From contig NZ_QHLZ01000009.1 of assembly GCF_003185915.1 (NCBI RefSeq), forward strand, positions 1 through 64,000: a stretch of DNA of 64,000 nucleotides, in the 5' to 3' direction. A program made the translations under genes and the position numbers. The notes under the pieces were generated by a model. That model did not search any database. It was not told where the DNA came from and worked only from the letters and a program-made list of their open reading frames with translations. Positions 8,356 through 17,384 of the stretch are shown piece by piece. This DNA comes from Arthrobacter psychrochitiniphilus. GTDB taxonomy: Bacteria > Actinomycetota > Actinomycetes > Actinomycetales > Micrococcaceae. Position 1 is the first letter of the stretch, and every line of letters begins with the position of its first letter.

Positions 8356-9015
8356 CTAGCTCAGCGTGTCCCCAGATGATGGTTGCCTTGTGGCCCTTAT
8401 GGTGGTCTGCACCGTGGCGAGAATGGGAGTGGCCGGAACACTGCTAAAACCGAAACGAACAGCCGGAACTATCTCCGCTAAGGGTCCACAGCAGCACCCG
8501 TCCCACAGGATGGACGCGCTTTCAACTCTGCGCAAACCGGTGACACCGTAATATTCGCGTCTGCCTGGCGCTGCCGTTCCTGCCGTCCTGACGCCGGGGC
8601 TCAACAAGCGCGCCAGCGGGTTGATCAGGCTCAGCCAGCGGGGGTGAACTGCTATAGCCCGGGGAACTAAAGCCAGAAGCAGCCCTAGCCGGGTGCGCCC
8701 GCCAATGCTGGCACTTAGCCGCAGCGGACCTGCCTCTACGCTCAGTACCTCACCTCCGCCTGTTGACGGGCCCACCTTGGCGTGGACAGGTACCAGCAAC
8801 ACTTCCTCGAAAGTGTAGGTGGTTTCGATGAAGTTAGCGATTTCACGCTGGGGAGCCAGAAGCAGCCGCCGGCCCGATGGAAGTTCCACCATGACGTCAG
8901 CGAAGGCACCGTAGGGTGACTCGTCCCAGATCCCCACCACGGCGCGAAGTCCGCACTGGCTGCCGAACCCGGCAATGTGTCCTTGAAAAATCCAGCGCCC
9001 GCTCACAGTAACCAT
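8356..9015 (-). CDS. Conserved hypothetical protein, about 219 aa
   Basis: It starts MVTVSGRWIFQGHIAGFGSQ, continues with ESPYGAFADVMVELPSGRRL and ends near SSGDTLS. I associate this type of N-terminus (GHIAGFG...WxxSPxGxFADVMVE) with a conserved actinobacterial protein without known function. The ATG at 9015 overlaps the end of the upstream SDR gene by 13 nt, so the two are co-transcribed and probably coupled. The C-terminal part includes an unusual CCCG run. No signal peptide. Confidence 0.75.
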   Translation of the reverse strand: MVTVSGRWIFQGHIAGFGSQCGLRAVVGIWDESPYGAFADVMVELPSGRRLLLAPQREIANFIETTYTFEEVLLVPVHAKVGPSTGGGEVLSVEAGPLRLSASIGGRTRLGLLLALVPRAIAVHPRWLSLINPLARLLSPGVRTAGTAAPGRREYYGVTGLRRVESASILWDGCCCGPLAEIVPAVRFGFSSVPATPILATVQTTIRATRQPSSGDTLS

Positions 9016-9854
9016 GGGGTCACCAGCTTCTCGCTCTCCTCCCACATTGCCCTGGCCAGATTCGCATCCTCGGCTTGCCGGCTGGTGCGGGCAGCTTTGG
9101 ACTTGGCAAAGTATTCTCCTGAACGCCAGTCCTGACCAGGTTCACCTATGGCCAGCCAGACTAGAGTTTGTGCGCCCTGTGCCGGGGTCAGCATGTAAGA
9201 GCGCAAGCCACTGCCGTACAGAAAACGCAAAGAGCTCTTAGAGCCTGCCGAAAAGTTCGTCGCCACCCCGCCCGGGTGGAAGGCAGCAGAGCTCAAACCC
9301 TGTGTGTTGAACCGCCGGTGAAGTTCTTTGGTGAAAAGAATATTAGCCAGTTTGGCGTTGCCGTAAGCGCGGTTGGATGAGTACTTTTTAACCAGCTCAA
9401 GATCCGCAATATCCATTTTTCCAAACAATACATGGGCCACGCTGGAGGTGTTGATCACCTTGGCTGCGCTGGAGAGCAGCGTATCTTGCAGTAAGCGTGT
9501 CAGAAGAAAGGGCGCCAAGTGGTTGACTTGAAAGGTTTTCTCATGGCCGTCCGCCGTCAGTTCACGGCCCGCCATAATGCCCCCGGCATTATTGGCCAGG
9601 ACATCTATTCTGGGATATTTTTCCTTCAGTGCTGCCGCTAACTCTGCTACTTGGTCGAGCCGGGAAAAATCGGCAATGAAATAATCGGCGCCAATATCCT
9701 GGGCCACGGCCCGGGTCCGCTGCGCAGAACGCCCAATGACAACAATGGTGTCCCCTGTCTGGGCCAGCGTCCTCGCCGCTGCCTCACCAATCCCGCTACT
9801 TGCTCCGGTGATGACGATGGTGCGTTGTTCCACAGTTTTTACTCCCAAAGTCAA
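9003..9854 (-). CDS. Short-chain dehydrogenase/reductase, 283 aa
   Basis: A classical SDR: TGASSGIG (nucleotide-binding glycine motif, about residues 17-24), LANNAGGIMAG (NNAG), the catalytic S in INTSSVAH and YGNAK (YxxxK). The length and the HPGGVATNF segment resemble retinol-dehydrogenase/WW-oxidoreductase-like members. It should reduce or oxidise a carbonyl/alcohol with NAD(P); the substrate is unknown. It is the first gene of a two-gene unit with the conserved hypothetical protein downstream. Confidence 0.9.
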   Translation of the reverse strand: MTLGVKTVEQRTIVITGASSGIGEAAARTLAQTGDTIVVIGRSAQRTRAVAQDIGADYFIADFSRLDQVAELAAALKEKYPRIDVLANNAGGIMAGRELTADGHEKTFQVNHLAPFLLTRLLQDTLLSSAAKVINTSSVAHVLFGKMDIADLELVKKYSSNRAYGNAKLANILFTKELHRRFNTQGLSSAAFHPGGVATNFSAGSKSSLRFLYGSGLRSYMLTPAQGAQTLVWLAIGEPGQDWRSGEYFAKSKAARTSRQAEDANLARAMWEESEKLVTPWLL

Positions 9855-10191
9855 TGATTTGCCGGTGATTAGTCCGGCTACATTTACGCTATCTCACCGG
9901 CGCCGGATGGCTAGTTCCACGCCTATCCCGCCACGCACCCGCTTATTTTTTTGCGTGATTTCTAGTTTCTAACCCGAAATGAGTGCTGCGTTCCCACGGT
10001 GGCAAAAAAACAAGCAAAGAATGATGTGACTAGACCTTTTTTCAACTACACCTAGCATTCGAACAGAAGAGTCATTACTGTTGCAGCAAGTGCAGCAGGT
10101 CACAGTCATCCACCGTTAGCTGTGGCCTTGGCGGCACTTCTGGAGGTGCATAGGGGCACCTTTTTAGAAAACAGCTAAGGAAGGCACTCAG
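9855..10191. other. Divergent intergenic region
   Basis: It separates the minus-strand SDR from the plus-strand 84-aa gene and must hold promoters for both. AT-rich tracts occur near 9950-10010. No clear operator or riboswitch was seen. Confidence 0.4.
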
Positions 10192-10446
10192 ATGAGCGAG
10201 AACCAACCACTGACAGACGATTTCAAAACCGTCCCTGTGAGCGACTGGTCCGATTTGGGCCAGCAATTGTGGTCATATTTGACCGGGCGCGGAGCAGCAG
10301 TCAACTACAGCTTCATGGACATGACGGTGGAAGTCCCGCGTGACATTGGCCCTGACGCACCGCGGGCAACCTGGAAGTTCAATGGGACCATGCGGGTCAC
10401 CACCAGCGACAATGCAAGCACACCAGATTCTCCTTCGAGCCCGTAG
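10192..10446 (+). CDS. Small hypothetical protein, partner of an FHA protein, 84 aa
   Basis: Starts MSENQPLTDDFKTVPVSDW; the middle TGRGAAVNYSFMDMTVEVP reads like a beta-sheet protein; the tail is Ser/Pro-rich. It sits 10 bp before the FHA gene on the same strand, so the two form an operon. A ribosome-binding site AAGGAAGG-like stretch lies just upstream. No family recognised. A shared function with the FHA protein is an inference from spacing. Confidence 0.65.
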   Translation: MSENQPLTDDFKTVPVSDWSDLGQQLWSYLTGRGAAVNYSFMDMTVEVPRDIGPDAPRATWKFNGTMRVTTSDNASTPDSPSSP

Positions 10447-10456
10447 GAAAAAGACC

Positions 10457-11347
10457 ATGCGCTTCGACATCGATGTTGAGTTTTCCGCTCATTTGCCGGC
10501 TGAAGACGGCAAGGAGAGCGCAACCGTCCACGGCAGCATCAAGGCTGCTGGTAAGCAGATTCATGTCACAACGGATAACGCGGCCTTGTTCCGGCTAGGA
10601 TCTCGAAGAAACTTATCTGCCATCAAGGGGATGGCTGCGACGCTTGCTAGGCACGGCATTGTTGTGACAGTCACTGTGCCGGAAGGCACCATTGTCAGTC
10701 TCGGTGCGGTGGAGGTATCAGCCTTTCAGCGGCTGATAACAACATCGCCCCACATCAAGCCCGGCAAGTCAAACACTTGGGCAACGGTGGTCAAAGCACA
10801 GGCTTCTAGCAATTTCCAAGGGCGCCTTGCTCCGCCTACCACTCCCTTCCCGCTTGCCCCCACCTTTCAGCGCCTCTACCGAAGGAGCCCCACCACCACA
10901 CACTACGCACGGGGCGGGGGCCGGCCCAGGCTCATATTTGTCCGGGACAGCGAGACATGGGATGGCAAGCCACCCAATGAGTACTCTCTCACCGAGGAAA
11001 CCACTGTTATTGGTAGCGGTCCAGATGCCAACTTCAGGTTGCCGGAACTGGCAGGTAGCCATGGGAGCATCATTCACAATGAAAACGATGAATATGTTTT
11101 CTGGGCGGGCGATCCGGCAGGAACGCATGCCCATGGTCAGATCCTGCGCACGGGTGCGAGATTGTTGATGGGCCCGTGGCGGATGGTCTTCTTCCGGGAG
11201 GAATATGCAGACCACGGCCGGCCATACGGAGGAAGAACCGCTGGGGAGTTTGCCCGCCTCCAACGGCCTCAGTTTGACCCGCGCTCAGGCCAGCTTGAAT
11301 ACGATGCCATAGTTGGAATGGGTGACCCGCGGCAACCGAAAAAGTAG
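10457..11347 (+). CDS. FHA domain-containing protein, 296 aa
   Basis: Residues 1-90 form an N-terminal domain of unknown type (MRFDIDVEFSAHLPAEDGK). Then comes a Pro/Thr-rich linker, then a forkhead-associated fold with TTVIGSGPDANFRLPEL, GSHGSIIHNENDEYVFWAG and GARLLMGPWRMVFFREEY. The G-S-(x)..S-H-x-x-I/H pattern matches the phosphothreonine-binding loops. FHA domains read Ser/Thr kinase signals. The ATG 10457 was chosen because it lies 10 bp after the previous gene and all homologous-looking sequence starts there. A strong terminator follows at 11356. Confidence 0.8.
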   Translation: MRFDIDVEFSAHLPAEDGKESATVHGSIKAAGKQIHVTTDNAALFRLGSRRNLSAIKGMAATLARHGIVVTVTVPEGTIVSLGAVEVSAFQRLITTSPHIKPGKSNTWATVVKAQASSNFQGRLAPPTTPFPLAPTFQRLYRRSPTTTHYARGGGRPRLIFVRDSETWDGKPPNEYSLTEETTVIGSGPDANFRLPELAGSHGSIIHNENDEYVFWAGDPAGTHAHGQILRTGARLLMGPWRMVFFREEYADHGRPYGGRTAGEFARLQRPQFDPRSGQLEYDAIVGMGDPRQPKK

Positions 11348-11355
11348 CACTCCCT

Positions 11356-11399
11356 AAACTCTGTCCCTGAACGCTAACGCCTTCAGGGACAGAGTTTTT
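11356..11399 (+). terminator. Intrinsic terminator after the FHA operon
   Basis: Stem AACTCTGTCCCTGA / TCAGGGACAGAGTT with a loop of about 12 nt, then TTTTT. The stem is perfect over 14 bp. Confidence 0.9.
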
Positions 11400-11488
11400 G
11401 GGGTATCAAATCAACCATCCAGGCCCGATCTCAGGTCCTGGAACCACTGCTACTGCTACTGCTACTGACAGGCACTGCGAGTACGCAA

Positions 11489-12553
11489 CTAGTCCGCGCT
11501 ATTGAGAGATTCCATAAAGGCGAGGCTGTCAGTGCTGATATTGGCACGAGCCTTATCACGGCTGATACCCGGCTGCCCGTCACCAGCTTGAGCCCCGTAG
11601 TCACCAAAGTCCGCGTGAACAGCTCCCTCGATGACGGTGAACGTGCTATCCGCCGGCAATAGAGCCTTGGAGTTGTTGATCTTCTCTACTGTCGCCAATC
11701 CGTCATTGGATCCGGAAAGCGAGAGCACTTTCACCGGCACCGCACTCATGTCAGTGGCGGGATAGGAAGCGAACAGCAGTAGTCCTACTACCGGATCAGT
11801 GCTCGCGCCTGAGAAGGACTGTGCGTCAAGGGCGGAGACGGTGCCGCCCAGCGAGTGTCCGCCCACCACCCAGCGATCCACAGGACTGTGCTGCGTCCGG
11901 GCGCCCTTGAAAGCGCCGGTGGCGAGGAAGGCGATACCCAACGGCTGTTTGGGGATGACTACGGTGAATCCTTCTTCGGCAAGCGGGCGCAGAGTAGCCA
12001 CGTAGGCGCGTGCATCAACCCGGGCGCCGGGCTGGAAAAATAGGCCAAGCCGTTTTTCGCTGTGAGCAGGCGCCAAGACGATCTGATCCGATGTTTCGTT
12101 GACAGTGACGCGGGCGTCCGATTGCATGGCCAGAAGCGAGGGTGCAATGGCTGCAGACGGTACCAGCCACCCCACGGCAGCCAACACCAGCGTAAACGCC
12201 AACACCCCCATCCAGCGCAACGGCTTGAACCGCACAGCACTGGGCGATTGCCGCCAGAAGCGGATACCCAACACCGAACTAACCACAAACACCACCACCA
12301 GGATAGTCGCGTAGGCAATCTGCCCATGTTTGAGCATGCTGCCGGTAAGAATCGCAGCTGCAACGCTCACAATGACACCCGCCAGGCACAAGATCCGTGC
12401 GGTCCACAACAGTGCGGCATCTGCCCGGCGGGCCCCTGCCCGGGATCCTTCAGGCTCGCGCTTGCGCTTACCCTGGCGCTCGCTTGGGATCGGTTCATGG
12501 TCCGGACTGGTCATTTTTGACTCCCCTAAATTGCCTGATACGTGGTTGGTCAT
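11489..12553 (-). CDS. Membrane-anchored alpha/beta hydrolase, about 354 aa
   Basis: The N-terminal about 45 residues are charged. Three membrane helices follow (about 49-70, 78-97 and 114-135), then an extracytoplasmic alpha/beta-hydrolase domain with the nucleophile elbow GHSLGG (about 232-237), an acid region SLSGSNDGLA and a terminal H in EGAVHADFGD. It resembles single-domain hydrolases of the 'Abhydrolase_5' type. The substrate is unknown. Two starts have good ribosome-binding sites: 12553 (AGGAGG) and 12514 (AGGGGAG, MTSPDHEP). The latter gives a 341-aa protein. Confidence 0.82.
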   Translation of the reverse strand: MTNHVSGNLGESKMTSPDHEPIPSERQGKRKREPEGSRAGARRADAALLWTARILCLAGVIVSVAAAILTGSMLKHGQIAYATILVVVFVVSSVLGIRFWRQSPSAVRFKPLRWMGVLAFTLVLAAVGWLVPSAAIAPSLLAMQSDARVTVNETSDQIVLAPAHSEKRLGLFFQPGARVDARAYVATLRPLAEEGFTVVIPKQPLGIAFLATGAFKGARTQHSPVDRWVVGGHSLGGTVSALDAQSFSGASTDPVVGLLLFASYPATDMSAVPVKVLSLSGSNDGLATVEKINNSKALLPADSTFTVIEGAVHADFGDYGAQAGDGQPGISRDKARANISTDSLAFMESLNSAD

Positions 12554-12631
12554 TGATGCTAGTCCTCCTAATAGATTCCCTGCCGCTGTGGACCGTGAAC
12601 TGAAAAATCTAGGCCCGGCCAGTGGAACCGA

Positions 12632-13321
12632 TCAGGAGAATGCGGTGGAGGGAAGATCCGGCTCATCGGCCATAATTGCGCTCACTATCCGCTGCGCCAC
12701 GGCTGCTGGATCCAGCCCTTGCCCCAGACGTGGCGGCACACCGGAGATGGGGCGCGTATGCAGACCGGTTTCCGTGTGGGGAGGCCGCACATCTAGAACC
12801 CGTATATGTTCCCGACGCAATTCCGCACCCATGGCGGCGCTAAAACCAGTCAAAGCGCACTTGGTAGCTGAGTATGCCGCCATCCCCTTCATCGGTTTCT
12901 CGGCAACGATGGCGCTAAGGTGCACCACCACTGAACCAGGTTTGAGCTGCGGGAGTAGATTCTTGAACAGCCGCACCGGAGCAATAAAATTGAGCAACAA
13001 CATCTGTTCGAAGGCGTCGTCATCCAATTCCGACAAGGGGCCAAAAGCAACCACACCGGCTGCATAAATGACACCGTCAAGACCGCCGCCCCTCGCAGCT
13101 GCCGCAGCCACAGCAGCGGGTCCGCTCGGCAATGTTAGATCCGCGGAAACCGTACCTATTACCGAATCACCCAGCTGGTCCGTCAAAGCAGCCAGCTTCT
13201 TTTCGTTGCGCCCCGCGAGGACCAGCCGAGCCCCCTGCAGGGAAAGCTGGCGGCTAATGGCGGAGCCCAATCCCCCGGTGGCGCCGACAACGAGCATCTT
13301 GGAATTGAGTAACTGTGTCAT
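12632..13321 (-). CDS. Short-chain dehydrogenase/reductase, 229 aa
   Basis: It starts MTQLLNSKMLVVGATGGLGSA (glycine motif GATGGLG), has YAAGVVAFG in place of NNAG, the catalytic S in VHLSAIVAE, and YSATK. The C-terminus is typical of SDRs lacking an extended substrate domain. The reaction is unknown. It is independent of its neighbours by spacing (about 80 bp each side). Start 13321 is preferred over 13339 because homologous sequence begins there. Confidence 0.88.
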   Translation of the reverse strand: MTQLLNSKMLVVGATGGLGSAISRQLSLQGARLVLAGRNEKKLAALTDQLGDSVIGTVSADLTLPSGPAAVAAAAARGGGLDGVIYAAGVVAFGPLSELDDDAFEQMLLLNFIAPVRLFKNLLPQLKPGSVVVHLSAIVAEKPMKGMAAYSATKCALTGFSAAMGAELRREHIRVLDVRPPHTETGLHTRPISGVPPRLGQGLDPAAVAQRIVSAIMADEPDLPSTAFS

Positions 13322-13395
13322 GGGCGATGGTATCAACACCTCACTACACAGGCAATGAGAATTATCCTTCTTGAATTCGCAGAGAAGCTACATTT

Positions 13396-13890
13396 TCAGG
13401 CCAGCACCTGACGCTTGGAGGAAATCACTCCAGTATCAAAGCCTGCAAGGTGCAATCCGCCATGGAAGCGGGCATGCTCAATTTTCACGCACCTGTCCAT
13501 AACCACCTCAAGGCCCGCGGCCTCGGCCGTGGCCGCTACCTCTTCGTGCCAGGCACCGAGTTGGAGCCAGAGTGTCTTGGCGCCTACGGCGATGGTTTCT
13601 TCCAGCACCGAGGGCAGGTCATCGTGACGGCGGAACACATCCACCAAATCAGGAACCTCGGGCAGATCGGCCAGAGTCTTGTACACCGGCTGCCCCAGAA
13701 TCTCAGTGGCCACGGGGTTCACAAAGTAGACCCGGTAGCTGCTGGATGAGAGCAGATACGTTGCCACGAAGTAGCTGGCCCGGGATGGTTTATCCGAGGC
13801 GCCCACAATGGCGATAGAGGTGGTCTTGCGCAAAATTCCAAGACGTTCGGGGGCCGTGGGGCCATTCCAGGTACGTTCTGCCGTGCTCAT
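13396..13890 (-). CDS. CoA-binding domain protein (YccU type)
   Basis: About 164 aa with a Rossmann CoA-binding core: SIAIVGASDKPSRASYFV (phosphate loop), YRVYFVNPVATEILGQPVY, VPDLVDVFRR and KTLWLQLGAWHEE, then VMDRCVKIEHARF. All are typical of the small YccU-like CoA-binding proteins related to succinyl-CoA synthetase alpha. It binds CoA; the physiological job is unknown. Its ATG overlaps the stop of the upstream sulfhydrylase gene (ATGA), so the two are co-translated. This pairing recurs in actinobacteria. Confidence 0.9.
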   Translation of the reverse strand: MSTAERTWNGPTAPERLGILRKTTSIAIVGASDKPSRASYFVATYLLSSSSYRVYFVNPVATEILGQPVYKTLADLPEVPDLVDVFRRHDDLPSVLEETIAVGAKTLWLQLGAWHEEVAATAEAAGLEVVMDRCVKIEHARFHGGLHLAGFDTGVISSKRQVLA

Positions 13891-15242
13891 GCTTTTGCCC
13901 CCATTGTGCAAGATTCAATCATTTCAGGCTCGGAGGGCGCATCGCCGCCGGCCTCTACGGCCCGGGCCGCTGTGAGCGCCTGGTCCAAATCCCAGAGGAT
14001 GTCAGCCACGTCCTCGAGTCCTACCGAGATCCGAATCAGGTCCTCCGGCACCCCGGCAGCTTCGAGCTGCACCGCCGTGAGTTGTTGGTGTGTGGTGGAT
14101 CCCGGATGCAGGACAAGGGTGCGCGAATCACCAATGTTGGCCAAATGGCTGGCCAACTGCAGAGCATCAATGAAGACCTTCCCCGCAGCACGCCCGCCCT
14201 TGACGCCGAAGGCAAAGACGGAGCCGACGCCGTTATGCAGGTAGCGCTGTCCCCGCTCGTAATGCGGGTGACTGGGCAGCCCGGCGAACTTTACCCAGGA
14301 AATCCGTGGATCAGCTTCCAACCACTTAGCCACTGCCAAGGCGTTGCGCAGGTGCTCGTCCATGCGCTGTGGCAGCGTCTCAACACCTTGCAACAGCTGG
14401 AAGGCAGACTGTGCGGAGAGTGCCGGGCCAATATCGCGCAGCTGTTCGGAGCGCAATTTGGTCAAGAAACCGTACTCGCCAAAGTTCCCCCACCAGGAGA
14501 CATTGCCGTACGAGGGGACGGGTTCGGTCATGGAAGGGAACTTGCCGTTGCCCCAATTGAACCGTCCGGATTCCACCACGACCCCGCCCAAGGTGGTGCC
14601 GTGGCCGCCCAGGAATTTCGTGGCCGAATGGATCACAATGTCTGCGCCGAACTCCATGGGCCGGATCAGGTAAGGAGTACTCAAGGTGGCATCCACTACC
14701 AGCGGCACCCCGGCGGCGTGCGCCACGTCTGCCAGACCTGAGAGATCGGCGATGTCTCCGGAGGGGTTCGCGACGATTTCGGTGTACACCGCCTTCGTGT
14801 TCTCTTGGATAGCTGCGGCGAAGTCGCCGGGATCGTTCGAGTCAACGAAGGTGGTGTCAACGCCGAAGCGGCGCAGCGTCACATCCAGCTGGGTGATGGT
14901 GCCACCGTACAGCTTTGAAGATGCCACAATATGGTCCCCGGCCCCAGCCAATGCTGCAAAGGTGATGAACTCTGCTGCCATGCCGGAAGCGGTTGCCACG
15001 GCCCCAATCCCCCCTTCTAGGGAGGCGATACGCTCCTCAAAGGCTGCCACTGTGGGGTTGCCAATGCGGGAGTAAATGTTGCCGTACTTTTGCAGCGCAA
15101 ATAGCTTCGCGGCATCGTCGGTGTCCTTGAAAACGAACGAGGTGGTTTGGTAGATGGGTACCGCACGGGCGCCGTGCTCGGCGTCGGGCGTGCCACCTGC
15201 ATGGAGGGCCCGGGTACGGAAGCCAAAAGTGTGTTCGGTCAT
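13887..15242 (-). CDS. metY: O-acetylhomoserine/O-acetylserine sulfhydrylase
   Basis: 451 aa, the usual length of the Cys/Met-metabolism PLP family MetY branch. Seen: FGFRTRALHAGGTPD start, YSRIGNPTVAAFEERIA, ATASGMAAEFITF, and the PLP-lysine motif SATKFLGGHGTTLGG. C-terminal LVLHPGSTTHQQL is typical of this family. It makes homocysteine from O-acetylhomoserine and sulfide in the cytosol. It is the first gene of a pair with the CoA-binding protein. Acetyl-CoA synthetase lies 78 bp upstream on the same strand and may be co-transcribed. Confidence 0.93.
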   Translation of the reverse strand: MTEHTFGFRTRALHAGGTPDAEHGARAVPIYQTTSFVFKDTDDAAKLFALQKYGNIYSRIGNPTVAAFEERIASLEGGIGAVATASGMAAEFITFAALAGAGDHIVASSKLYGGTITQLDVTLRRFGVDTTFVDSNDPGDFAAAIQENTKAVYTEIVANPSGDIADLSGLADVAHAAGVPLVVDATLSTPYLIRPMEFGADIVIHSATKFLGGHGTTLGGVVVESGRFNWGNGKFPSMTEPVPSYGNVSWWGNFGEYGFLTKLRSEQLRDIGPALSAQSAFQLLQGVETLPQRMDEHLRNALAVAKWLEADPRISWVKFAGLPSHPHYERGQRYLHNGVGSVFAFGVKGGRAAGKVFIDALQLASHLANIGDSRTLVLHPGSTTHQQLTAVQLEAAGVPEDLIRISVGLEDVADILWDLDQALTAARAVEAGGDAPSEPEMIESCTMGAKA

Positions 15243-15320
15243 TGGAGACTTACCTTGTCATAGTTGCTGGCGGGAATGCGGAAGGCGCCCCTGTGGGTGC
15301 CGCTGTTGACGACGCGGCGC

Positions 15321-17384
15321 TCATGGCGATTCCTTCCCGAGGTACTGTTTGATGGCTGCGGAGATGCCAGCCAAAGATTCTTCATTCTGCAGCGAGGTGG
15401 TGTCTCCCAACGGTGTCCCCTGATACATTTGTGCCAGCAGCCGCCTCATAATTTTTCCGGAGCGAGTCTTGGGAACATCCGGAACCACCACAACGGCGGA
15501 GGGCTTGGCGATCGGACCAATCATGTGTGCCACCTGGGCTCGCAACTGCGTTTGAACTGCGGCACCACCGAGGTCACAGGATGGTGCCAGCACCACAAAG
15601 GCGACGACGGCGTGACCGGTCAAGGGGTCTGCCACCGGGGTCACCCCGGCTTCAACCACCACCGGATGGCTCACTAGGGCGGATTCGATCTCGATGGTGG
15701 AGAGCCGGTGTCCGGAAATATTGATGACGTCATCGATCCGGCCCAGAATCCAAATGTCACCGTCCTCGTCATAACGGGCGCCGTCGCCGGCCAGGAAGTA
15801 GCCTTGCCGGGCGAACTTGCGCCAATAGGAATCCAGGTAGCGTTGTGGGTTTCCCCACACGGTCCGGGCCATAGCCGGGCCGGTTCCGTCCACCACAATC
15901 AAACCCTGCTCACCGCGCGAAACGTCAGTTCCGGCGTCGTCTACGATGCGCACGCTCACGCCGGGCAGGGGGCGTGAGGCACACCCGGGTTTGAAATTCG
16001 TATCGGAAGGACGCGGGGACAAAATGGTGGCCCCCGTCTCGGACTGCCACCACGTGTCCACCATAGGGACGGCGCCTGCACCTAGCTGATTGCGCAGCCA
16101 CATCCACGCCTGAGGATTTACGGCCTCACCCACGGTGCCTAGCAGCCGGATCGAGGAAAGGTCGTAGTGGGATGGCACGCCGTCGGGAAACCAGCCCATG
16201 AGCGAGCGGACCAGTGTGGGCGCCGTGTAATAGCTGGTGACACCATAGCGTTCAATGATCTCAAAGTGCCGGCCAGGGTGCGGGGTGTTGGGGGTCCCCT
16301 CGAAAATTACCTGGGTGACGCCGTTGGAGAGTGGGCCGTAGATCTCATAGGTATGTGCCGTGACCCAGGCGAGATCGGCCGTGCACCAGTGCACATCAGT
16401 ATCCCGCAGGGCTGGATCGGGGTTGCTGAAGAGCAGTTCGTGAGTGTAGGAGGCCTGGGTCAGGTAGCCTCCGGTGGTGTGGACCAGGCCCTTGGGAGCG
16501 CCGGTGGTCCCGGAGGTGTACATGATAAACAGGGGGGTTTCGGCGTCGAAATGTTCGGCCGTGTGCTCCGTGCCGGCCTGTTCAAGAGCGTCATGCCACC
16601 AGATGTCCCGGCCGTGCGTCCACTCAACCGGTGAACCGGTGCGCTTGATAACCAACACATGCAAAATGGCGTTCTCCCCCGCCACCGCCACGTCCGCATT
16701 GGCTTTGACAGGGACGGCCTGCCCGCGGCGGAACTGCCCGTCGGTAGTGACCAACAGCTTCGCGCCGGTGTCCTCCACCCGGAACTTCAGCGCCTCGGCA
16801 GAGAAACCGCCAAAGACCAGGGAATGAATGGCGCCAAGGCGCGCCACGGCCAAGGTGATGACAATGGTTTCAACCAGGACCGGCAGGTAGATGACAACCC
16901 TGTCCCCCTTGACGATGCCCAGCGCCGTGAGGGCGTTCGCGGCCCGGCACACCTGATCCTGGAGTTCTTGATAGGTGACCTGGCGGCGATCCCCGGGTTC
17001 GCCCTCAAAAAACAGTGCCACCTTCTCGCCCTTGCCAGCGGCCACATGGCGGTCCACGCAGTTGACGGCTGCGTTGAGCTTGCCACCAGCGAACCACTCG
17101 ATGCTCGGGACGCGCAAGGCGGATGTGGCGGAATCCGCAGAATCCGCAGCGGACTTGATGTTCGGCGAGGCCTGCGGGTCAGGTGCTTGGAGATCAAGTG
17201 CCTGCGGGTCAAGTGCGGGGGTGAAGGTGTGGGTGGTATGCCACGGCTGGGCCCAGTCAAGCCGGCGTGCTTGCTGATCCCAAAACTCGAGCCGTTGCTG
17301 TTCAGCTGACGCAGGGCCCGCCGCCGCACCGGCTAGTACAGGGGACGCGCTCGGTGCAGGAGCCGGGGCCGGGGTGGAACTCAT
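15321..17384 (-). CDS. acs: Acetyl-CoA synthetase (AMP-forming)
   Basis: About 687 aa. P-loop YTSGTTGAPKG, adenylation motif DTWWQSETGA, GDGARYDEDGDIWILGRIDD hinge, and the terminal KTRSGKIMRRLL with the acetylatable lysine. It makes acetyl-CoA from acetate, ATP and CoA. Compared with the family, it carries an extra low-complexity N-terminal stretch: a Pro/Ala-rich start (PAPAPAPSASP) and an imperfect repeat ALDPQALDLQAPDPQA between the WDQQ helix and the WFAGG motif. The start 17384 (MSSTPAPAP) is chosen as the shortest ATG that keeps the WDQQARRL region; 17396 and 17414 are alternatives. Confidence 0.93.
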   Translation of the reverse strand: MSSTPAPAPAPSASPVLAGAAAGPASAEQQRLEFWDQQARRLDWAQPWHTTHTFTPALDPQALDLQAPDPQASPNIKSAADSADSATSALRVPSIEWFAGGKLNAAVNCVDRHVAAGKGEKVALFFEGEPGDRRQVTYQELQDQVCRAANALTALGIVKGDRVVIYLPVLVETIVITLAVARLGAIHSLVFGGFSAEALKFRVEDTGAKLLVTTDGQFRRGQAVPVKANADVAVAGENAILHVLVIKRTGSPVEWTHGRDIWWHDALEQAGTEHTAEHFDAETPLFIMYTSGTTGAPKGLVHTTGGYLTQASYTHELLFSNPDPALRDTDVHWCTADLAWVTAHTYEIYGPLSNGVTQVIFEGTPNTPHPGRHFEIIERYGVTSYYTAPTLVRSLMGWFPDGVPSHYDLSSIRLLGTVGEAVNPQAWMWLRNQLGAGAVPMVDTWWQSETGATILSPRPSDTNFKPGCASRPLPGVSVRIVDDAGTDVSRGEQGLIVVDGTGPAMARTVWGNPQRYLDSYWRKFARQGYFLAGDGARYDEDGDIWILGRIDDVINISGHRLSTIEIESALVSHPVVVEAGVTPVADPLTGHAVVAFVVLAPSCDLGGAAVQTQLRAQVAHMIGPIAKPSAVVVVPDVPKTRSGKIMRRLLAQMYQGTPLGDTTSLQNEESLAGISAAIKQYLGKESP

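Noticed and set aside
11445..11467. ACTGCT repeat of about 3.5 units
   Set aside because: Short simple repeat outside genes, with no sign of function.
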